Assembly: GCA_911728435.2 (NCBI GenBank)
Contig: OU452198.1
Span: forward strand, 6,014,001 to 6,078,000
Direction of reading: 5' to 3'
DNA: 64,000 nucleotides
Source of the DNA: Apoderus coryli
Taxonomy: Eukaryota > Arthropoda > Insecta > Coleoptera > Attelabidae
This document shows, piece by piece, positions 34,280-46,513 of the stretch. Position 1 is the stretch's first letter. The number at the start of each line of letters is the position of its first letter. The position numbers and the translations under genes were made by a program. The notes under the pieces are model-generated. The model had not been told where the DNA came from. It saw only the letters and a program-made list of their open reading frames with translations, and did no database searches.

Positions 34280-34330
34280 TTGTACGACTGATGATGGGAC
34301 TGGTCTAGTCCCGAAACATGTATGGCCGAT
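34280..34330 (+). ncRNA. Hammerhead-like motif with perfect stem II
   Basis: CUGAUGA at 34288, one U, stem II GGGACU/AGUCCC (6 perfect pairs, GGUCU loop), then GAAACAUGUAU. This is the same arrangement as the motifs at 19203 and 26335, including the palindromic ACAUGU at stem III. Stem I pairs poorly, so self-cleavage may be lost. It is probably the terminal repeat of a Penelope-like element; no coding remnant is adjacent. Confidence 0.5.
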
Positions 34331-34734
34331 AGTTTCTATTAAATTTGTCTTGTGGAAATTAGACTTTCATTTAAACACTTAAATAATAAAGGTTCGGATG
34401 TATAGGAAAAATCCATACCTACTTATTTTATATCTCGGCCTGCAAACGTAATTTTTGTCGTAAAAATTGAAATATATCAAAAACGATTAGACTGGGGTAT
34501 GGGGATTTATAGGTAAATTCACTATTATTATAATCTTAAGCAAAACTTATAAATTGAATACCTAATGTTTCATATTTATTATACCGAGTGTCCCACCGAG
34601 AAGGATTTCGATCGATTATTACTACTTACTTTATTACTTAGGTCGACGGGACTAATTCGGCTAAAATGTTTTCAAGAATCTAGGACTTCCGGTTATACCG
34701 GAAATGAGTGTCAACTTCCTTATTTAGAATAGAA

Positions 34735-35795
34735 TAGAAACGTCTTTATTTTTAACTCGGCGAAGGGCAGCAAAGCTGTTTTCTTAACCGAGTATGTATG
34801 TTTTACAATACATCATTATTCATAACACTAAGCATATAATAATACAGTAAACTACAACTAAAGTAAACTACAACTAAAACCAAAGAGACCCACTCCCCAT
34901 ATAAAATTAAAATGACATAAATATACTAGAAAATTAACCCCATTATCCACTATTAAAGAGCAATCGATCCTTTAACTTTTTTTTAAAAGAGCTGTAACTT
35001 AGGTTCAGGAACTGTTCTCCAATCTCTGAATCATTGTACACACTGGGAACCACGTAAGAGAAGGTGCGCTTAAACAGCGTAGTACAGTAACGAGGTATGT
35101 TAAGCAGATTACAATATCGCGTAGAACGATTATGGATTGCACATCGAAAAGAAAGTTTTGTACGCAAATATGTGGGATTTCTAGTTTTGAGAAGCTTGTG
35201 TACGAAGCAAGCAATACGATATTTTAGTCTGTTGTGCATGTTCAACCATCCCAAAGTAAATAATATATCGCTCACATGGTCTCTCATTCTAAGATTATTT
35301 ATAAAACGTATGCATGAATTCTGAATCCGCTGGCTTCTATTTTTTGAATGAGTATCCAGGCAAGGACCATACATGATATACGCATAATTGTATTGTGAGA
35401 ACACCAGAGATTCACAAAGTTGTTTTTTTAATTTGCAACCTAAAACTGTCTTACTCCTATACAAATTCCTAAGTGATATAATAGACTTTTGTACTAATTT
35501 ACCCACTTGCGTTTTAAATCTAAGGTCACTATCAAAAACGACGCCTAAATTCCTGGCTTCCCTTACCACACGTAAGCCAACGTTATCTACAGAGAAAATC
35601 ATATTTTGATAAGATCATTCCCGGTTTGGTCCGAAAAACATAACCAGTGACTTTGATGGATTAAGCTTTAAACCACTTTTTGTGGAATATTCGTAAATAC
35701 TTTTGAGAGAATTGTTTATTTTTTCGACTGCAAGTTGACTTTGTTCTAATGAAAAACTACGTATCATCCGCATATCTCTGCATGTTACAATCCCC
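34735..35795 (-). pseudogene. LINE (jockey-like) reverse-transcriptase fragment
   Basis: A 219-residue open frame (34943-35602) reads the region following the RT core (LGVVFDSDLRFKTQV, SLVFSQYNYAYIMYGPCLD, IQNSCIRFINNLRMRDHVS, LFKRTFSYVVPSVYN). Immediately upstream, in shifted frames up to about 35795, are the YADD box (MQRYADDT) and the segment INNSLKSIYEYSTKSGLKLN, then PSKSLVMFFGP. A stop and a frame shift separate YADD from the rest, so it is dead and 5'-truncated. The 34735-34940 segment is its 3' UTR. Confidence 0.8.
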
Positions 35796-35916
35796 TATTT
35801 CAAATACGACCCTATATAAATTATATATTTTTTGGATTATCCTTGTAATTCTAAACATATTTCGACTTTAAAACAATTTATTATATTCAAATAATGTGAT
35901 AACATTGATTACATTA

Positions 35917-36410
35917 GGGTTATTCTTTCGTAGTGATTGATCTGAACAAGTGAATGTGATTATACTGAACTGAATATTTGGCGAAACCGAAAGATCATAT
36001 TTTTTGTGATTGTCTTTCACTTTACCTTCAAAACTTGTTAAAACAACCAAATCTGCTCTGAAAACTGGAAAATTATTTCTTCCATGATATTATTATCAAT
36101 GCTTTAAACTTTTACAAATTATTGGTTTGATTAGAAATCATATTTTTTTTCCTTTCCTCTCTTTTTTTTGGCCACTACAACTACACTAGGTAATAGGTAA
36201 CAGACATCTTTGTAATTCTTGGACCTTGGACCTACTGTTTAGCGTGGAATCCGAACCACGGTCATCAACCGCCAGATGCGACTATGTAGTCAATATCTAC
36301 TTGGCATAGGCAAGTCTACCGACTCCGCAGATGTCGAAAGAATACGCACAATCGTGAATGAACTGACAATTTCCAGATTGTTCACTTAGTTCAGTACGAA
36401 AGAATAACCC
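35917..36410. mobile_element. MITE with GGGTTATTCTTTCGTA ends, copy 2
   Basis: Same ends as the copy at 8077-8532, flanked by TA on both sides. Its middle has been replaced by a tRNA-derived SINE in reverse orientation (36142-36332). The sequence on either side of the SINE aligns with copy 1. Confidence 0.75.
36142..36332 (-). mobile_element. tRNA-derived SINE inserted in a MITE
   Basis: On the minus strand the head reads like a degenerate tRNA with a B box (GTGGTTCGGATTCC). It ends in an A-rich tail (AAAAAAAAGAGAGG...AAAAAAAA). It interrupts an otherwise continuous MITE, which gives its boundaries. The tail, GTGGCCAAAAAAAAGAG, resembles that of the element at 53715-53868. Confidence 0.6.
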
Positions 36411-36507
36411 TATTCTAACTGTGAAAGTGTGTGTGTGATCTAACCTAACTGATGATGGTATCTATGTTCACAACGGAAAATGTTCTTTAATGACATATGT
36501 CATCTAA

Positions 36508-37327
36508 AGCTGCCTTTTGTGCGAGAGATTTAGGGATTTGGTTAAACGGAGATTCAATGATCACGTGACGCCTGCGCGCAGTGGTAAATCTCCGTTTCCC
36601 CAAATACCCAAAAGTTCGTTGAATTTATGTTTTCTCGGATATTTGCACTTTGCGCCTGCGTTATGATCGGCGCCGTTGTGAACCATAAAATAAATAACAA
36701 CAAAAATAGCCTAATAAACCTTTACTAACCTTAAATAATTAAGTTTTTAGTATGTCGTGTTTATTAGTGTTTACTTTTCGAAGTTTTAAGACTATCAAGA
36801 CCGAATCTCCAAATATCCAACGCAGTAAAACGGTCTCATGACATTGGTCGCGTTCATCACAACAAATCGCTACCGGAGCGATTAACAATTTTCTGCTGAA
36901 CGCACTGATCAGTGGAGCGCTTGAGCGGTCGCCATTTGTCCATCAGATTTGAAATGCGCTACTCTAGCGATGGAATCTGTCATTTATAAAATAAACAAAA
37001 CAAACATGTTTTTGAAAACAAACCAGTGCAATAAATAAATAGCATACATTGTTTAATTATTCTCAGAAACTTAACAAAACACTAGACTAAACGTAAATGA
37101 TAATTTTTAATTTCTCTTTGTGATGACAAATAATATCAAATAAATTAGGTTATGTTCTTGACACTTTTCACTTTTGTTGCATCATGTCTAAAAAGCGCGT
37201 TCAGCAGAACGACGAAATGATGGATCGCTCTAAAGATCGCTACCTAATCGCTACTGTTGTGATGAACGCCCACCATGAAATCTCTCAATACCCGAATCTC
37301 GAAATCTCCGTCGCACAAAAGGCAGCT
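36508..37327. mobile_element. Non-autonomous element with AGCTGCCTTTTGTGCG ends
   Basis: AGCTGCCTTTTGTGCGA at 36508 is inverted at the right end (37327), with TAA flanking both sides (36505-36507 and 37328-37330). The 3-bp TAA duplication suggests PIF/Harbinger mobilisation. The terminal repeats extend about 35 bp with mismatches. There is no transposase. Confidence 0.65.
36846..37274. mobile_element. Nested MITE inside the previous element
   Basis: GGTCGCGTTCATCACAAC at 36846 and its near-perfect reverse complement ending at 37274 define an inner 429-bp unit. Further inward, GCGATTAA/CTAATCGC and TTCTGCTGAACGC/GCGTTCAGCAGAA repeat the inverted symmetry. Confidence 0.6.
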
Positions 37328-37330
37328 TAA

Positions 37331-38758
37331 GAGCAGCCCCACAATACGATATAATAATATAAAAACTAACATAAATATGTAACACCTAATACATACCATA
37401 AGATGTTCAGACCTAAGGTTGCCGTAGCTTTTGGCGGGACAGTCTTGCTTTTAGATAAAATGTCCCGCCTGTAGAAAGCAACGCAATAAATTATTACTAG
37501 AAACGCTGAAAGCTGAACGACTGATGATAAAAATGAATTTCAATTTTAGTAACAAATCAATCAAGAAGCTAAACCTGCTGAAACGTATAAAATCGTATGA
37601 CAAATATGACTGAGCCACTGGTAGCTCGCGAACAAAATTCTGGTAGCTCCCAACATATTTCATAATCACTAAACTATAGAACAGGCGGAAGGCGGTTTTC
37701 ATGGGTCCTCTTATTCTTTATTCTGTTAGCTGAATGGCTGAAGCTGAAGCGCACAGTGTTGCCAACTAATTGGTTGCCCATATTACCAGATTGTAGAACC
37801 CAAATTACCAGATTATTACTAGATATGATTGTCTTTGTACTTTGAAGCTTTTTGTGTGTTTTGTATGTAGCAGAACAAAAGAAAAACGTCGTTCATTATG
37901 CTAGAATAAATAAAGACATCAATAGCTAGGGATTGGGCAATACGGCAACACGAATCGAGAAGCATTAGGGTTCGAGACGATGTTCGCCGTGTCCTTTTAG
38001 AATAAATATAAAAAATTTGGGTCACATCGGATTGCTAATACTATGTTATCAGAATGAAGCGATTAAAGTCTTCATTATCAGAAATATTACTAAAATCGTG
38101 GTGGAATTACTATCTGGTAACGAAAAAAAACGAAAACGAAAAAAAAAAAGGTAGCTCACTGTACATTGTACAATTACCGAAGATGCTCAAAACGTTGAGG
38201 AGGTTGGCGACCACTCGTTCTACATACTTATTATATTAATGGACTCATGTTTGATATTTGTTTTTTGGATGTTTTTCTTGTCGATTAATTTTATAAATAT
38301 TAGGTACAAAAAATATGTTTTCCGATCGGAAGTGCCACCATTTTCAAACCCTTTTAGGCGAATTGTCTGCCAAAGGTTATATTCCGACACAGAATTAGGA
38401 AGCTACGCTAACTAGCTTCCCTGTTCTATCGTTCCGCGTGGCGTTGCCACGTCCTTCCGATAAATAGATCGTCGTAATTTATCGTGGAACACTCCGGCTG
38501 TGTATATGATAGTTTTCCTACAATTATAGGTTGAAATAAAAAAAATTGTTCGATTAAACGAGGTACCTAAGTATTTAGAATGTTTAGTAAAAAATAATTA
38601 TGACGCCCATGTTAATATCAACAACAACAGTGATAAATATTTATTCATTTCAAACATAATAATTATATTACATCATGTTAATCAAACGAAATAACAGAAA
38701 AAATCCGAATCGAATTTAAATAGTGTTAAACCAAAATTTAAACACGCTAGTTGCAATC
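37331..38758. other. Upstream region of the dehydrogenase gene
   Basis: No coding exon is recognised. A conspicuous segment at 38330-38520 is richer in GC than its surroundings (GGAAGTGCCACC, CGTGGCGTTGCCACG hairpin, CACTCCGGCTG) and may be a repeat fragment or regulatory sequence. The promoter is not defined. Confidence 0.4.
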
Positions 38759-41700
38759 ATGGAAGCTCTTAGATTCACTCTGTCTAAAAAAAACTTAGAT
38801 CTTGTTGAAATACCCGTACCGAAAATTACTAATCCGGATGATGTTCTGATTAAAGTATCATTTGCGGGTATTTGTGGTACCGATCTCCATATTATACAGG
38901 TAAACTATGAATAATTAGTATTGTGAAAAATAAATTGCATGTTTTCGCTAATACTCTTTGGTTATTTAATTATCGACTTCACCAGTGGTAGAGTCTTTCT
39001 AATTTTAATTTAAACTGATATAAAAAACCACTACTCGATAACCCTTTGTAATGTCAATACCGACCTGAGCCGTCCATAGGCGCACCCTTTTAACTTTTCA
39101 TAACAATACATGCCCTACAATATTTTAAAAATCCTTTATGTATTAACAATTATTAATGTTAAATGTATAACTGTTTTGGCATTTTAAAAATATTTTTAAA
39201 AACAAGTATTATATTATATACATACACTTGTCACAAAATAATTCCCCCTCAAACCGAAAAAAACGTGTTCCGCTCGTGTCACTGGTATACTGCCTATAAC
39301 TACATTGCAACCTAATACCGGCGGTGTCTGATACAGTGACTGCAAAAAGTTTCATCCACTTGAGGTATTATTAAAAATTATTATGTAATTTGATAGATCT
39401 TCTTTCATTTTATTGATCTAAGAAAAACTATTGATCAAATCATGGTTACAATATTCTGCCATCGTGTTTTACTGTCGGGCACAAATTTTCTCGTTTAAAT
39501 TTCACATTAAGTCTTCACGATACCATAATATAACGTCCATCCGATTATATTTTGATTAATCTGAGAAAATAACACGTTGCCAAAAATTATTTGTTTCATT
39601 CATATTATATTTATTTGCAATCATTAACCCAACTTTTTCCAGTCACTGTAGATATTTTTATTACTGTCGGTATCCTTTGGCAGGCATGATTTATTATAGG
39701 TCTTATATACGAGGGAGAAATGTATCAAAAAAACGCTGCATTCGATGCCCATTTCTAATGTAAAGAGGCATGGGATCGGATAGCCCCGGTAGAATCGTTA
39801 AATTGAGATATTTTAAATTAAGATTAGAAAGACTATATCACCAATGAATTGGGGGGACTCCAGCGAAGCTCATTACGTGTTTATAAAAACTCTCAAATCA
39901 AAATATATATATTATTACGTGAAACACCCGAACGATAACTCACACACAAGACTCTTGTGGCGGCTTCTGGAAGGGCTAAAGGGCTGCAGCCCCCCAGCAC
40001 AAGGGAAGGCGGAAACAAATTATTATAAATATATGCTGAAAATCTATTATATTATGTTCTATCTTTTATGGCTACTTTAGTCTTGTCAGTTTGTTAATCT
40101 GGCGATCCGACCCTACTGTAATTACCTACACCTACAAAAGCTACTAGTAATATCGCCTTGAATTTCCGTATTCGGGTGGACATATCATTGGTCGCGCTGG
40201 GACATTGGTATACCGAATTTTTATAACTCAACGGGACGACTAGCACTTCAGCCTTATTTTATTACATTCCCGCAGAGGAAGGCGGACAAAGACGGATATA
40301 ACCATTTTGAAGTTCCTTGAGACTATTAAAACCATTGCCAGATGGAAGTCTATCTATCTATATCTATATATATAATGAGGGAGTTGGATCCTATAACTCT
40401 TATTAGAATATAATAAAGTAATTTGATAAAGGGTCTTTGACGTCATTGATATAGCGTGCGCTTCGCATGCGGAAGGTTCTGGGTTCAAATCCCAGCTCTG
40501 GCAACATATGTTTTTTCTAATTTTTGAATGTTATTTATTTATTTATGTCTAAACGTTTATTTATGTTTTATCGGTTGAGGAATTCCATTTATAGTTTTCC
40601 TACTCTAGCTCGTTTCATTTTTTCTTTCAAGAACCTGGGTGGCGACTTTGGACACCACGGCGCTGGGGCTTTATCGTCGCCACTAAACATAACTATGTAC
40701 CTAAACAGACTACAGGCAGGTGGAGATTTGTGGTTGGGCATGAGGTTTGCCTCTGACTATTTTGACCAGCTCATAATAAAACCTAAACAAATTCGTCAAT
40801 ATCTGTCATTTCCGTGTCTCAGTAGATATATTTATGTTTGTTTAAAATCCAGGGTGAATTTCCTTGCAAACCTGATGCTCAAGTGACATTGGGACATGAG
40901 TTTTCTGGTGTAGTTGTTGACATTGGAAATGAGGTGAAAACCATAAAGAAGGGAGACAGAGTGTCCGTAGATCCAAACGAGTAAGTCAATAAAATTATTA
41001 AAACTTCTAACTGAGTAAGTAAATGTGAAGCTGCAATAGTAATAAGTGCTATGAACTCCGCGAGAGATATCTTTTAATTGATGCCTCTAATAGTAGGCCT
41101 CAATTAACAGTCTATAAGTTCTAAAATTCCTGAGGGTTCTTAGGTTCCGTTTCAGAAAGCCGCGTTTTCAGAGCTTCGCACTGTCGTTCAACTACAGCAG
41201 CTGTTACTAGCGATCACAGATCTAGAGTTTCTAGATCTGTGCCAGCGATAGAGAGGTTACGGGAAATTAGGTACTTGCTTGGTATTGGTCAAAAGTTGGT
41301 CCCTGGCGATATTACAAATAACTGAGAACGCGGCTTTAGAACCTCACGGAAGCGCACGTTTCTCTTATTAAAAAAGTGAGAAATTAAACTCTCTCTTCCG
41401 ATACATCAAAGAGAATTTTGACAGTTACCCATTACATTATTTACAACTTGATAAATACAAGTGAGTGTCGTGGCAGGTGATCATCTCACATCAATTCAGC
41501 TAATATTTGGAAAATATATTAAAACACCTATTTTATGTATTGTTAATTTTCTCTTAGTGGATGTCGCTGTTGTAATTTCTGTCACTCTGGTAACCCTCAC
41601 TTTTGTCAAGTCGGAGGAATTAACAACACTATTGGAATTTGGCGTGATGGTGGATGGGCCGAATACTGTGTAGCTCCGGTGAATGTCGTACATAAAATCA

Positions 41701-43776
41701 CACCTAAAATTACTTTAGAACAAGGTAAGTACAACATACCAATTCAGGAAGAAAATGTAATCAATTGTTACCTAATCTACATTTTAGCTGCATTAGCTGA
41801 ACCATTATCCTGCTTGTCTCACGGATTAGATCTAGTCAATCCCATACCAATTGGATCGAAAATACTGATTACTGGCGCAGGTATAATTGGGAACCTTTGG
41901 GTATGCACACTACATCTTCAAGGTCACAGAAATGTCACGGTATCAGAACCGAACACCACCAGGCTAAACCAATTAAAGCAGTTAGGTAAGTAACCCACCT
42001 TCTAGGAACAACCTTACTTTCCAACTACAAAATCACTCGTTTGAAACTAATTCATACTAGTGTTACTCTAATAGTTTGACGTGATCTGAGCAATATTAGA
42101 CATCCCCGAAGATGCTTGAGCTTCAATCACTTAATGATGATTCCGGTGTAGCCGAATGCACCCAGGTTTGGACGCCAGTGACAATTTGACTTAAAAAAAA
42201 AATCTTCGCCTTCATAACAGGATGGGCAAAGGAAAGTTAAAGCTCTACCTTTGGTTTTCTTTGTCAGCATATACTTTCAGAATTTGCCCATAATTTGCTA
42301 TAACAAACTATGTGCAACCCGAAATCGTAAAGCGTCTGTTCTGCATTAAATCTACAATAATCTAATGACAAAAGGCTGCCCAATTCGTATCCCATCATTA
42401 ATAGCTTAACGCATGATAACCTCGACACCCAAATGGATTTATTGTACGGTGTGGCACTCCATGTTTTTGCATGTAGTATTATATGAGCAAATAAAGTTAA
42501 TCTATCTATCATTGCCTTCTTTAAAAGCTCCTACCACATTTTCATACCATTCCAAGGCTCATGCTATATCACGAGACAACTTTACTCTACTCGTTTCTCC
42601 TTTCCATTTGTACTGGGAACATTTTACCGTTTACTTTAGTTTATCTTGGTCTAAATTCAAGAACTCAATTCTATTTCTACCTAACCTAACATATAGACCC
42701 TAGATCCAGGTGTTTAGTCTCAAGTCTCGCGTTAACATAACGCTGACTTAGCGTCTTAGCTGTAACAGGTGCCCGACACCTCAAACTAGTGATGCTCAGC
42801 TACATGGACGGCAGATCACATGAAATCGTCTCAGGTACTAGAATCAGGGTGATCTGATTCCGATACCTCAAGCGCCTTGTCACGATTCATGACCCTCTCA
42901 AGGAATATGCACATGAAAGTCTAAATCAAAGATGTTGATTTTCTATGGTCCTATTGTTATAAATTAGAAGTCGACACAAAAATATAATATTGTTTATCGT
43001 TTCTGGTTTCAGATACTGGCTATACATTATTAACTCCTACAGAACTGAAGCAAAATCAAAGTGAGGATCCTGAATATCTCTTTGATGTTATAATTGATTG
43101 CAGTGGATTTCCACCAGCAATTGAGCATGCTTTCACACTTTTACAACGCGGAGGAAAATTGTGTTGTTTTGGCGTCGCACCACCTCATGGCAGGATAAGG
43201 TACTGAAATGATTTATATTCGCCAACACCAATCAGAGGAATACCTCATCGACCAACTAACCGAACACCTCCAATGAACTGCGGTCCAACGAGACTGTAAT
43301 GAAGAAAACAGAATAGAATTCACTGCATAACGAAACGTATTGAAATGAACTTCATTATAACTTAATAATGCGTAATCGCAAAACTATACGAAACATGAAT
43401 TGCTTAACAATAATCTATTTTAATAACTGCACATATGATAAACTTTTAACATTTACGACGTGTCTTAAAAACAATTTATATTGATAACAACTATTTGTCA
43501 AGATATTTTTATTGTTTAATTCGTTTTACATAATATTGTTTGTTTTTTTATTTCAGCATATCTCCTTTCGAACTGTATATGAAAGAAGCAAAAATATTTG
43601 GTGTAAACATTAATCCATACAGTTTCCCAAAATCACTTGGACTCATCGAAGCAATGGGTGACAGATATTTGAACTACAACAATTTGGGTATTAAAATTTT
43701 TAGTCTCAAGGAATTTGAAAAGGCTATGGCTTTGCTGAAGAAAGGTGAAATCGCTAAAGCAGTGTTCAAATTGTAA
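38759..43776 (+). CDS. Zinc-dependent alcohol/polyol dehydrogenase (sorbitol/D-arabinitol dehydrogenase-like), six exons, 346 aa
   Basis: Exons are 38759-38899, 40853-40980, 41558-41724, 41788-41985, 43013-43199 and 43557-43776. All have GT-AG borders, and the total is exactly 347 codons. It belongs to the medium-chain dehydrogenase family and should oxidise a polyol or alcohol with NAD(P) in the cytosol. Exon 1 has the catalytic zinc Cys in GICGTD (Cys39), exon 2 has GHEFSG, and exon 3 carries the structural zinc loop ([15 protein letters not shown]) and GGWAEY. Exon 4 has AEPLSC and the Rossmann GAGIIG. Exon 5 has VIIDCSG, and exon 6 ends in [10 protein letters not shown]. The family length is about 345-350 residues, so the protein is complete. 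An AATAAA lies six bases after the stop. Introns hold a tRNA-like repeat and a MITE. The substrate cannot be settled from sequence. Confidence 0.92.
40431..40503 (+). mobile_element. tRNA-like SINE head or tRNA pseudogene
   Basis: The second half is a good tRNA: a CTTCGCATGCGG anticodon arm, a variable loop, GGGTTCAAATCCC as T-arm (B box) and GCTCTGGCA as 3' acceptor side. The 5' acceptor side is degenerate and does not pair with it. With the anticodon loop read as TTCGCAT, the anticodon would be CGC (Ala). It sits in intron 1 of the dehydrogenase gene. It is more likely a SINE head than an active tRNA gene. Confidence 0.45.
41130..41352. mobile_element. MITE-like palindromic unit in dehydrogenase intron 2
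   Basis: AAAGCCGCGTT(T/C)TCAG near 41157-41171 is inverted at 41321-41335, with GGTTC/GAACC further out. In the centre is a 12-bp perfect hairpin, CACAGATCTAGA around GTT (41215-41241). It has no coding capacity. Confidence 0.5.
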
Positions 43777-43971
43777 ACAAAAATAAAGGATTCAGTTTTT
43801 AAATTGTGTATGTCAATTTAAATTTAAAACTAACAAACCTTACTAGTACAGATTATCGAGATCGTTTTTGAACGATAATTGAACCAGTTGAAGAAGAAAG
43901 AAACTTTATGAACTAAAATATGAACAGTTTTTTTTACTTTTCGGAATCAGCTTTTGGATCCCATCATCATA

Positions 43972-44109
43972 TTATGCACAACTCTGCCGCCTTACTGACC
44001 TTGAAACTTGTATGAATTTCTGATGAAGTTCGTCAATAGTAAAACGCCTGTTTTGACGAATTTCCTGATCAACTTTTTGTGTCAAACCTTCATTCACATA
44101 TACCATTGT
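43972..44109 (-). pseudogene. Short mariner-like transposase N-terminal fragment
   Basis: The minus strand reads VDQEIRQNRRFTIDELHQKF followed by IQVSRS, resembling the NRRFTI..L...FP.VSR helix-turn-helix segment of mariner transposases. It is only about 45 residues, interrupted by a LINE on its 5' side. Tentative. Confidence 0.4.
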
Positions 44110-44123
44110 TAGTGTCTTGATAT

Positions 44124-45810
44124 AAAAATTAAAAACTGGTGCGACGCTGAGGGATTGAATATAAATCCGAAAAAAACAGTGTTGGTACCATTCACGAGAA
44201 AGAGAAAGATGGAAATTATTAACGCCACTCTCAGCGGTGAGCAAATTTGCCTTTCGGATAAAGTCAAATACCTGGGAGTAATCCTGGATAAACGACTAAT
44301 CTGGAATCAGCATATCGATATGGTTTTCTATAGAGAAAACCATATCGATATGCTGATTTTCTATAGAGAAAACCATATCGAAAGCCACAGCGGCCATATG
44401 GACGTGTCACAGGCTACTCGGTAGGACTTGGGGGCTAAAGCCAAAGCTCACATACTGGGTGTACTAAACAGTCATTAAACCCATGGTTACATACGCCTCA
44501 TTAGTATGGTGGCCAAAAGTTAATATTAAGCATACACAATGCCGTCTTCAAAAGTTGCAACGGCTTGCATGTTTAGGAATACCAGGGGCAATGCGAACTT
44601 GCCCTACAGCAGCTATGGAAACGTTGCTGAATCTGATACCTTTGCCTGTCCTAGTCAAAAAAGAGGCAGCAATTAGCGCTCTGAAACTGGCACAGGTAAT
44701 GGAATACAAATCTGGCGATCTAGAGGGACACATGGGAATCCTGAATCTTATACCTTTGGATTCAGGAAGAAAACCGTCGGACGCTTTGCCACGCAAACAT
44801 GATTTTGAAATCCCATTTGAAGTGGTCATTGCAGACCGTCAAAATTGGCTAAATGGGGGACCACGATTCCCAGAAAACACATCCGTCTGGTATACGGACG
44901 GTTCAAAAGGAATAGAAGGGAACACAGGCATGGGAGTATACGGGCCGAATTGCAGGCTCTCTGAATCTCTCGCGAAAAGTCCCACTATATTCCAAGCAGA
45001 GATCAACGCTATTAATCGTTGTGCTCAAGAATGCCTGCAGAGAGGCATCCCGTAACGGCAGATCAATATTATGTCAGACAGTCAAGCCTCGTTAAAAGCA
45101 CTGAGGTCTTACACCTTCACGTCAAAGCTAGCATGGTAATGCAAACAGACCCTAAAGCAACTGGCAGCTCAGGGGAAAAAGATTACTCTGACATGGGTGC
45201 CAGGACATGAAGGCATAGAGGAGAACGAAGCGGCAGACCAACTTGTAAAAGAGGGCGCAAATGCTCCGTTCTGCGGCCCGGAACCCATCTTTTGGCTTCC
45301 AAAAAGCCATATGAAGGAAGAACTTCGGAGATAGGAAAAGGAACAACTTAAGTCCTACTGGAGAAACACTCCAGGCCTAAGACAATCAAAAAGGTTTATC
45401 AAACCTTCAGAGGCCAACGCAGGGAAGCTTATCCAACTGGAGAGAAGCGACCTAAGGCGAATTACAGGCCTTTTTACGGGACACCACCCAGTGAAGTACC
45501 ATCTCAAAAAGATGGGCCTAACTGAGGACGACACTTGTCGGTTTTGCGAAGACGCAACAGAGACAACAGAACACGTGCTCTGCGAATGCATGGCACTTTT
45601 CTGCAAAAGGCTAAAACACCTTGGAGGGGTGACCCTAACACCCGACGAGGCAAGAAATTTAGCCCCCAGAGAAATCATCAACTTTATGAAAAGTGTGGGA
45701 CAGCTGGGCAATTCATAGATTAGAGTCATTCACGAAAGATCTTCTGCAGGTCGAAGTGAGGGGAGGCCAAACCGCCTAAACGACTCCGAAAAAAAAAACA
45801 ATCTACAATC
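44124..45810 (+). mobile_element. 5'-truncated LINE with RNase H domain and 14-bp target duplication
   Basis: TAGTGTCTTGATAT occurs at 44110-44123 and again at 45811-45824, just after an A-run, so the insertion borders are defined. The plus strand reads the end of RT (INPKKTVLVPFTRKRK, LSDKVKYLGVILDKRL), then SLVWWPK and RLQKLQRLACLGIPGAMRTC, then an RNase H domain (WYTDGSK, FQAEINAI, SDSQASLKAL, WVPGHEGIEENEAADQL), and a CxxC...H...C tail (CRFCEDATETTEHVLCEC). This order is typical of R1/LOA/I-group LINEs. Stops and shifts make it inactive. A local palindromic duplication lies at 44310-44380. Confidence 0.85.
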
Positions 45811-45838
45811 TAGTGTCTTGATATTATGTAAGATGCAT

Positions 45839-45890
45839 CCAGTTAGCAAGTCGTCGACATAGAAATCTATATGTTGTGTATTGACTTGTA
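45839..45890 (-). pseudogene. Tiny BEL/Pao reverse-transcriptase fragment
   Basis: The minus strand reads HIDFYVDDLLTGC, matching the YVDD box of BEL/Pao reverse transcriptase (FYVDDLLTGA in the intact element at 14946). Only about a dozen residues match, though the motif is specific. Nothing else of the element is visible. Confidence 0.35.
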
Positions 45891-46513
45891 TTTGATTCCC
45901 TAAATGATTATTTTTTACTTGAAGCATAGATCATTGAAGTTAACTTGCTTATTTTAATGATCTAGTTCAGACGCTGATACATTTTTTAAATTAAATTGAT
46001 GTCGAATCCTGCAAAATAATTACTGCCTTTACATAATGCAATCATGACAAATATGTTAGATTATTAGGGATCATGCACGTAAAGATGCCAATTATTTTTA
46101 GTCGATATATTTGTTCACACCATGTATATCAAGAGCTCCTGTTGTACTCGTGAACAAAATTTGGAAATCTCCCATCAAATGCCCTAAACTTTCATCACTG
46201 GTATAATTAAATGAGTGATGCTGCTGGGATGATTTTTAACAAAAATAATTAGCAGTCTTTATTCTTGTTTTTGGCGTGTATAAAATTAATTAATTTGCTA
46301 ATACCTTCAAAAATACTTAACCCGTTCTATGCTATATACGAGTCAAGCTTTGAACAAGCATGATCTGGCCCTGATAGTATTCGTAATCTAAAATACTAGC
46401 GGAAGACCACTGTTATGGATAAAAAAAGTGATCAAAGATATCTTCTATGTTTCAAAACTATTAAAAAATGCACAATTTCCAACCAATAATTAACAAAAGC
46501 AGGTACGTTTAAT
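45891..46513. other. 3' flank of the adenosine kinase gene
   Basis: AT-rich, with no exon or repeat recognised. Confidence 0.4.

Noticed and set aside
40431..40503. Functional tRNA-Ala(CGC) gene
   Set aside because: The T-arm and anticodon arm look good but the 5' acceptor strand does not pair with the 3' side, and the D-arm is poor. Treated as SINE head or pseudogene.
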